Assembly: GCF_013387495.1 (NCBI RefSeq)
Contig: NZ_JABZEE010000009.1
Span: forward strand, 1 to 55,135
Origin: Streptomyces sp. PKU-EA00015
GTDB lineage: Bacteria > Actinomycetota > Actinomycetes > Streptomycetales > Streptomycetaceae
Direction: 5' to 3'
Length of the DNA: 55,135 bases
Shown: piece after piece, positions 52,076 through 55,135 of the stretch
Layout: every line of letters starts with the position of its first letter
Numbering within the stretch: position 1 is the first letter of the stretch
Position numbers and translations under genes: made by a program
Notes under the pieces: model-generated
The model's input: the letters and a program-made list of their open reading frames with translations, nothing else
The model's database searches: none
Told to the model about the DNA's origin: nothing

Positions 52076-52585
52076 CTACGCGGCGGTGTCCGCCGCCAGC
52101 CAGTCCGGCAGGGCCGCCCGCTCACCCGACCTCATCCCGAGGAGCATCGCCTCCGCCGGCGACGGCACGAACGGCTGGTGCAGCAACGGCATACCCGCCT
52201 GCTCCGGCGTACGGTCCGCCTTGCGGTGATTGTCCTCGGCACACGAGGCCACCGTGTTCAGCCAGGAGTCGGCACCACCGTGCGACTTCGGCACCACGTG
52301 GTCCACGGTCGTCGCGCGCCTGCCGCAGTACGCGCACCGGTGCTGGTCCCTGACCAGCACACCCCGCCGTGACCACGGCGCCTGTCTTCGGAACGGCACC
52401 CGTACGTACCTGCAGAGCCTGATCACCCGGGGCACCGGGAGATCGACGGCGGCCGCGCGGACACGGAGACCGGGGTGGGCCTGCTCGACGACGGCCTTGT
52501 CCTGGAGCACCAGCACCACCGCACGGTTGAGTGTCACCGTCGACAGCGGCTCGAAGCTCGCATTCAGCACCAGCGTGTCCCGCAT
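52076..52585 (-). CDS. HNH endonuclease family protein
   Basis: 169 residues. DQHRCAYCGRRATTVDHVVP and a following KSHGGADSW show the HNH core with a zinc CxxC; CAEDNHRKADRT completes the second zinc pair and the final Asn-x-x-Lys-x-x-x-x-Pro pattern. This is the common free-standing actinobacterial HNH protein, neither intron-borne nor toxin-like. ATG at 52585 has GGGAGG eight bases upstream; the GTG at 52594 abuts that site and is rejected. Confidence 0.92.
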   Translation of the reverse strand: MRDTLVLNASFEPLSTVTLNRAVVLVLQDKAVVEQAHPGLRVRAAAVDLPVPRVIRLCRYVRVPFRRQAPWSRRGVLVRDQHRCAYCGRRATTVDHVVPKSHGGADSWLNTVASCAEDNHRKADRTPEQAGMPLLHQPFVPSPAEAMLLGMRSGERAALPDWLAADTAA

Positions 52586-52724
52586 CTCGCCCACCTCCCG
52601 TTCGCCGGCCCAGCCCCGTCGGCGGGCATCGGGCTCGGATCAACTCTCGCCGGGCGCGCCGAGATGGACAACGCAATATCTGTGCCTTCCGGGAGAGCGA
52701 ACCCCCGGCCCCCGGCAACAAAAC

Positions 52725-52761
52725 TGCCCTGCCCTGATCTCTCCAAGACCAGGGCAGGGCA
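52725..52761 (-). terminator. Perfect 12-bp terminator with T-run after PEBP gene
   Basis: TGCCCTGCCCTG (52725-52736) and CAGGGCAGGGCA (52750-52761) pair. Reading leftward, the stem is followed by GTTTTGTT, so this is a full intrinsic terminator for the PEBP gene. Confidence 0.9.
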
Positions 52762-52777
52762 AACGGAAAACGAACAA

Positions 52778-53314
52778 TCAGCTCTCGGCGGGCCCCTCGT
52801 ACTCCGCGATCACGTGCGCGCGGGCGAGCGTGTGGAAACGCAGGTTGAAGCCCACCACCGCAGGCGAGGCGTCCGCATCCGGTCCGAGCTTCTCGCTGTC
52901 CACCGCGTACACCGTGAACACGTAACGGTGCTTCTCGCCGGCCGGGGGAGCGGCACCCCCGAAGTCCTTCGACCCGTAGTCGTTGCGGGCCTGGACCGCA
53001 CCCTCGGGCAGCCCCTCGAACTTCCCGGTGCCCGCGCCCGCCGCAAGCTCGGTCACCGACGCCGGGATGTCGAACAGGACCCAGTGCCAGAAACCGCTGC
53101 CCGTCGGAGCGTCCGGATCGAAACACGTCACGGCGAAGCTCTTGGTCTCGGCCGGGAAGCCCTCCCACCGCAGATGCGGGGACGTGTTGCCCGCCGCGTA
53201 GACCTGGGCGTCCTTCAGCACCGACCCCGGCTCGATGTCGTCGCTCACCACCGTGAACGACGGCACCGGCGGGTGGAAGTCGTGCGGAAGCGGCGCACGC
53301 TTCAGCTCGGTCAC
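52778..53314 (-). CDS. YbhB/YbcL family Raf-kinase-inhibitor-like (PEBP) protein
   Basis: 178 residues. The PEBP core is visible: [20 protein letters not shown], then [40 protein letters not shown] and a following YVFTVYAV. These supply the anion-binding pocket. No signal peptide. GTG at 53314 is chosen because CGGAGG lies seven bases upstream; the frame continues to 53380 without one. Function in bacteria is unclear. Confidence 0.92.
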   Translation of the reverse strand: MTELKRAPLPHDFHPPVPSFTVVSDDIEPGSVLKDAQVYAAGNTSPHLRWEGFPAETKSFAVTCFDPDAPTGSGFWHWVLFDIPASVTELAAGAGTGKFEGLPEGAVQARNDYGSKDFGGAAPPAGEKHRYVFTVYAVDSEKLGPDADASPAVVGFNLRFHTLARAHVIAEYEGPAES

Positions 53315-53357
53315 GTCAAAACCTCCGATTCGGCTGTCCTGCGTCCTGGCCCCGAGC

Positions 53358-54140
53358 CTAGAGCCAGTTGCGACGGCCACCGACGTCGGCGAGCCACTGG
53401 TTCAGGTAAGCGGCCCAGTCGGTCGCCGCGAAGTCGTGGTGCCCGACCTTGAACGCCTTGTACGAGTCGCTGCTCTCGCTGAACAGACCCGGCTTCTTGT
53501 CCATCTCCAGGACGACGTCCATCTCGCGGTCGTCCGCGACGAACGTCAGCTCGACCTGGTTGAGCCCGCGGTACTGCTGCGGCGGGAAGAACTCGATCTC
53601 CTGGTAGAACGGCAGCTGCTGCCGCGTCCCGCGGATGTGACCGCGTTCCATGTCCGCGCTCTTGAAACGGAAGCCCAGCTGCAAGAACGCGTCGAGGATC
53701 GCCTGCTGCGACGGCAGCGGATGCACGTTGATCGGGTCGAGGTCCCCCGAGTCCACAGCACGCGCGATCTCCAGCTCGGTCGTCACACCGATGTTCATCC
53801 CTCGCAGCTGCTGCCCGGCGATCGCCGTGACCGGCGTCTCCCACGGGATCTCGAGACCGAACGGCACCACGTGCACCGCGCCGGCCTTGACCTCGAACGC
53901 GCCACCGAGCCGCTGCTTGGTGAACTCGACGTCCTGCTTGACCTCCTGGTCGCCACCCTCCACCTCGACACGCGCCTGAAGACCGACGGACAGCCCCTCG
54001 ATCTGCTGATCGACCGAACCGCCCTGGATACGCACCTCGCCCTGGACGACTCCCCCCGGAACGACGTTCTCCTCGGTGAGCACCGTCTCGACGGACGCAC
54101 CACCGGCGCCGAGGCTCGCGAGCAGCTTCTTGAAGCCCAT
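53358..54140 (-). CDS. Spo0M-like sporulation protein (arrestin fold)
   Basis: 260 residues starting [20 protein letters not shown], the Spo0M opening, followed by [13 protein letters not shown], then [15 protein letters not shown] near the middle of the double beta-sandwich. The C-terminus has [20 protein letters not shown]. In Bacillus Spo0M controls sporulation onset; in Streptomyces the role is unproven. ATG at 54140 has AGGAG five bases upstream. The PEBP gene follows about 40 bases downstream on the same strand and may be co-transcribed. Confidence 0.92.
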   Translation of the reverse strand: MGFKKLLASLGAGGASVETVLTEENVVPGGVVQGEVRIQGGSVDQQIEGLSVGLQARVEVEGGDQEVKQDVEFTKQRLGGAFEVKAGAVHVVPFGLEIPWETPVTAIAGQQLRGMNIGVTTELEIARAVDSGDLDPINVHPLPSQQAILDAFLQLGFRFKSADMERGHIRGTRQQLPFYQEIEFFPPQQYRGLNQVELTFVADDREMDVVLEMDKKPGLFSESSDSYKAFKVGHHDFAATDWAAYLNQWLADVGGRRNWL

Positions 54141-54213
54141 GTCCACTCCTTCTAGGTCCTGACCCCTACATACGCCCGACGACCGTAGTCGGTTCCCCGG
54201 TACGCTCGAAGCA

Positions 54214-54855
54214 ATGATCGAGAGCTCCGACCGTACGCCGCTGGCCCGCTCCTTCTTCGACCGCCCGGTCCTGGACGTGGCGCCCGAACTGCTGGGCCGC
54301 ACGCTGATCCGCATGACGGAGGACGGCCCGATCGAGCTGCGCCTGACCGAGGTGGAGGCGTACGCGGGCGAGTCCGACCCCGGCTCCCACGCCTACCGCG
54401 GCCGGACCGCCCGCAACGAGGTGATGTTCGGCCCGCCCGGACACGCGTACGTCTACTTCACGTATGGCATGTGGCACTGCCTCAACGTGGTGTGCGGCCC
54501 CGAGGGCAAGGCGAGCGGAATCCTCCTGCGCGCGGGGGAGATCCAGGTGGGCGCGGAGCTCACTCGCCGTCGACGTATCTCGGCCCGCCATGACAAGGAA
54601 CTGGCCAAAGGCCCGGCCCGTCTGGCCACGGCCCTCGACGTCGACCGTGCCCTCAACGGGGCGGACCTCTGCGACGGCCCCGCCGCACCGCTGACCCTCC
54701 TCCAGGGCCGCCCGCCCTCCCTTGACCAGGTCCGCAACGGCCCACGGACGGGTGTCGGCGGAGAAGGGGCGTACCACCCGTGGCGCTTCTGGATCGAGGG
54801 CGACCCCACGGTGAGCCCGTATCGCGCCCACACGCCGCGCCGCAGGGCAACTTGA
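54214..54855 (+). CDS. DNA-3-methyladenine glycosylase (AAG/MPG type)
   Basis: 213 residues of the eukaryotic-type AAG family that excises alkylated and deaminated purines. [13 protein letters not shown] [20 protein letters not shown] holds the catalytic Glu, [20 protein letters not shown] follows, and [18 protein letters not shown] closes the core. ATG at 54214 has no Shine-Dalgarno sequence, but TACGCT sits seven bases before it, so a leaderless mRNA is likely. It reads toward the presumed rRNA operon. Confidence 0.95.
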   Translation: MIESSDRTPLARSFFDRPVLDVAPELLGRTLIRMTEDGPIELRLTEVEAYAGESDPGSHAYRGRTARNEVMFGPPGHAYVYFTYGMWHCLNVVCGPEGKASGILLRAGEIQVGAELTRRRRISARHDKELAKGPARLATALDVDRALNGADLCDGPAAPLTLLQGRPPSLDQVRNGPRTGVGGEGAYHPWRFWIEGDPTVSPYRAHTPRRRAT

Positions 54856-54964
54856 CTCGGTACGGCGAGACGCCTAACGTAGCCCGAGCCGCTTGAACGG
54901 GGCACTGCTTTTCAGCAGCTCCGGAGCGGCCATCCACTACTGACGACGAACCCGAACGGGTGCG

Positions 54965-54982
54965 ATTTCGGCATGCCGAAAT
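54965..54982. repeat. 18-bp perfect palindrome ahead of rRNA promoter region
   Basis: ATTTCGGCATGCCGAAAT is identical on both strands. It lies 110 bases past the glycosylase stop and about 45 bases before the first presumed rRNA -10 box. It could be a protein site or, less likely, a weak terminator hairpin. Confidence 0.75.
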
Positions 54983-55000
54983 TCGGCCTGATCGACTCGA

Positions 55001-55135
55001 TTATGAGGCGCCGGGGAAATCAGTTAAAGTAGTGACCACGCCGAAAGGGAAACGCGAAAGCGAAGAACCGAAAGCGGTCCCGCCGGCCGGGAATCGGACG
55101 CGAAAGAGTCTGATAGAGTCGGAAACGCAAGACCG
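55001..55135 (+). promoter_or_regulatory. Presumed rRNA operon promoter/leader region (runs off the window)
   Basis: The sequence is less GC-rich and rich in GAAAG/GAAAC/AACGCGAAAG blocks, as in Streptomyces rrn leaders. TAAAGT (55025-55030) and TAGAGT in TGATAGAGTCGG (55114-55119) are good -10 boxes for tandem promoters; the -35 boxes are weak. No ORF crosses it. From memory the TGATAGAGTCGGAAACGC stretch matches streptomycete rrn promoters, so 16S rRNA should start a few hundred bases to the right. Confidence 0.75.

Overview
The window is a piece of the core chromosome of a Streptomyces species. The GC content is very high, third positions are almost always G or C, GTG and TTG starts are common, and many gene families are typical of the genus: PiT transporter with a PHO box, the Asp23/AmaP cluster, SURF1, DUF3099, a Spo0M-like protein, a DEDDh exonuclease carrying a BRCT domain, and FabG-FabI. 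From memory, not from a search, the gene order resembles the S. coelicolor stretch from pitH2 through tyrS and fabG/fabI to the DNA-3-methyladenine glycosylase gene. I see no phage, transposon, CRISPR array, tRNA or biosynthetic cluster.

Layout. 1-2.9 kb: cobD-cobQ, late cobalamin biosynthesis, read leftward behind a cobalamin riboswitch. 3.0-4.5 kb: phosphate transporter and a small membrane partner behind two PhoP-type direct repeats. 4.7-12.1 kb: class II aldolase, alpha/beta hydrolase, an unrecognised 482-residue protein, a VOC protein, an ABC-F ATPase preceded by a seven-codon leader ORF, a small HTH protein with a dyad-rich upstream region, and an enoyl-CoA hydratase. 12.1-15.2 kb: Asp23/Gls24 envelope-stress cluster ending in AmaP. 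15.2-21 kb: SDR, GH15 glucosidase and SURF1 read leftward, a cysteine-rich Zn protein, the exonuclease, and a VIT-type transporter. 21-26.4 kb: CoA transferase, secreted subtilase, DUF485-acetate symporter pair. 26.5-31.6 kb: moaA, small proteins, tyrS. 30.2-34.9 kb: tldE-tldD, fabG-fabI. 35-40 kb: secreted protein, GntR regulator divergent from an MFS exporter with a 38-residue partner, histidine phosphatase, serB. 40.2-43.5 kb: FHA-FHA-ABC exporter and a secreted SLT protein. 43.8-49.4 kb: divergent QueA-like protein plus SDR, a GAF histidine kinase/response regulator pair, a hypothetical protein and a lone ABC ATPase. 49.5-54.9 kb: NfeD, SPFH protein, TSUP transporter, HNH protein, PEBP protein, Spo0M-like protein and DNA-3-methyladenine glycosylase. 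The right edge looks like the promoter/leader of a ribosomal RNA operon whose 16S gene would lie just outside.

Co-operation. Clear units are cobD-cobQ (4-base overlap), the pit pair, the Asp23/AmaP operon, DUF485-symporter (4-base overlap), tldD-tldE (1-base overlap), fabG-fabI, kinase-regulator (8-base overlap) and SDR-queA-like (4-base overlap). Convergent pairs are mostly separated by strong perfect hairpins, which I list. The points most worth following are the leaderless leader peptide ahead of the ABC-F gene, the QueA-like protein without visible queuosine partners, the dyads ahead of the HTH gene, the in-frame tandem repeat in cobQ, and the 18-bp palindrome just ahead of the presumed rRNA promoters.
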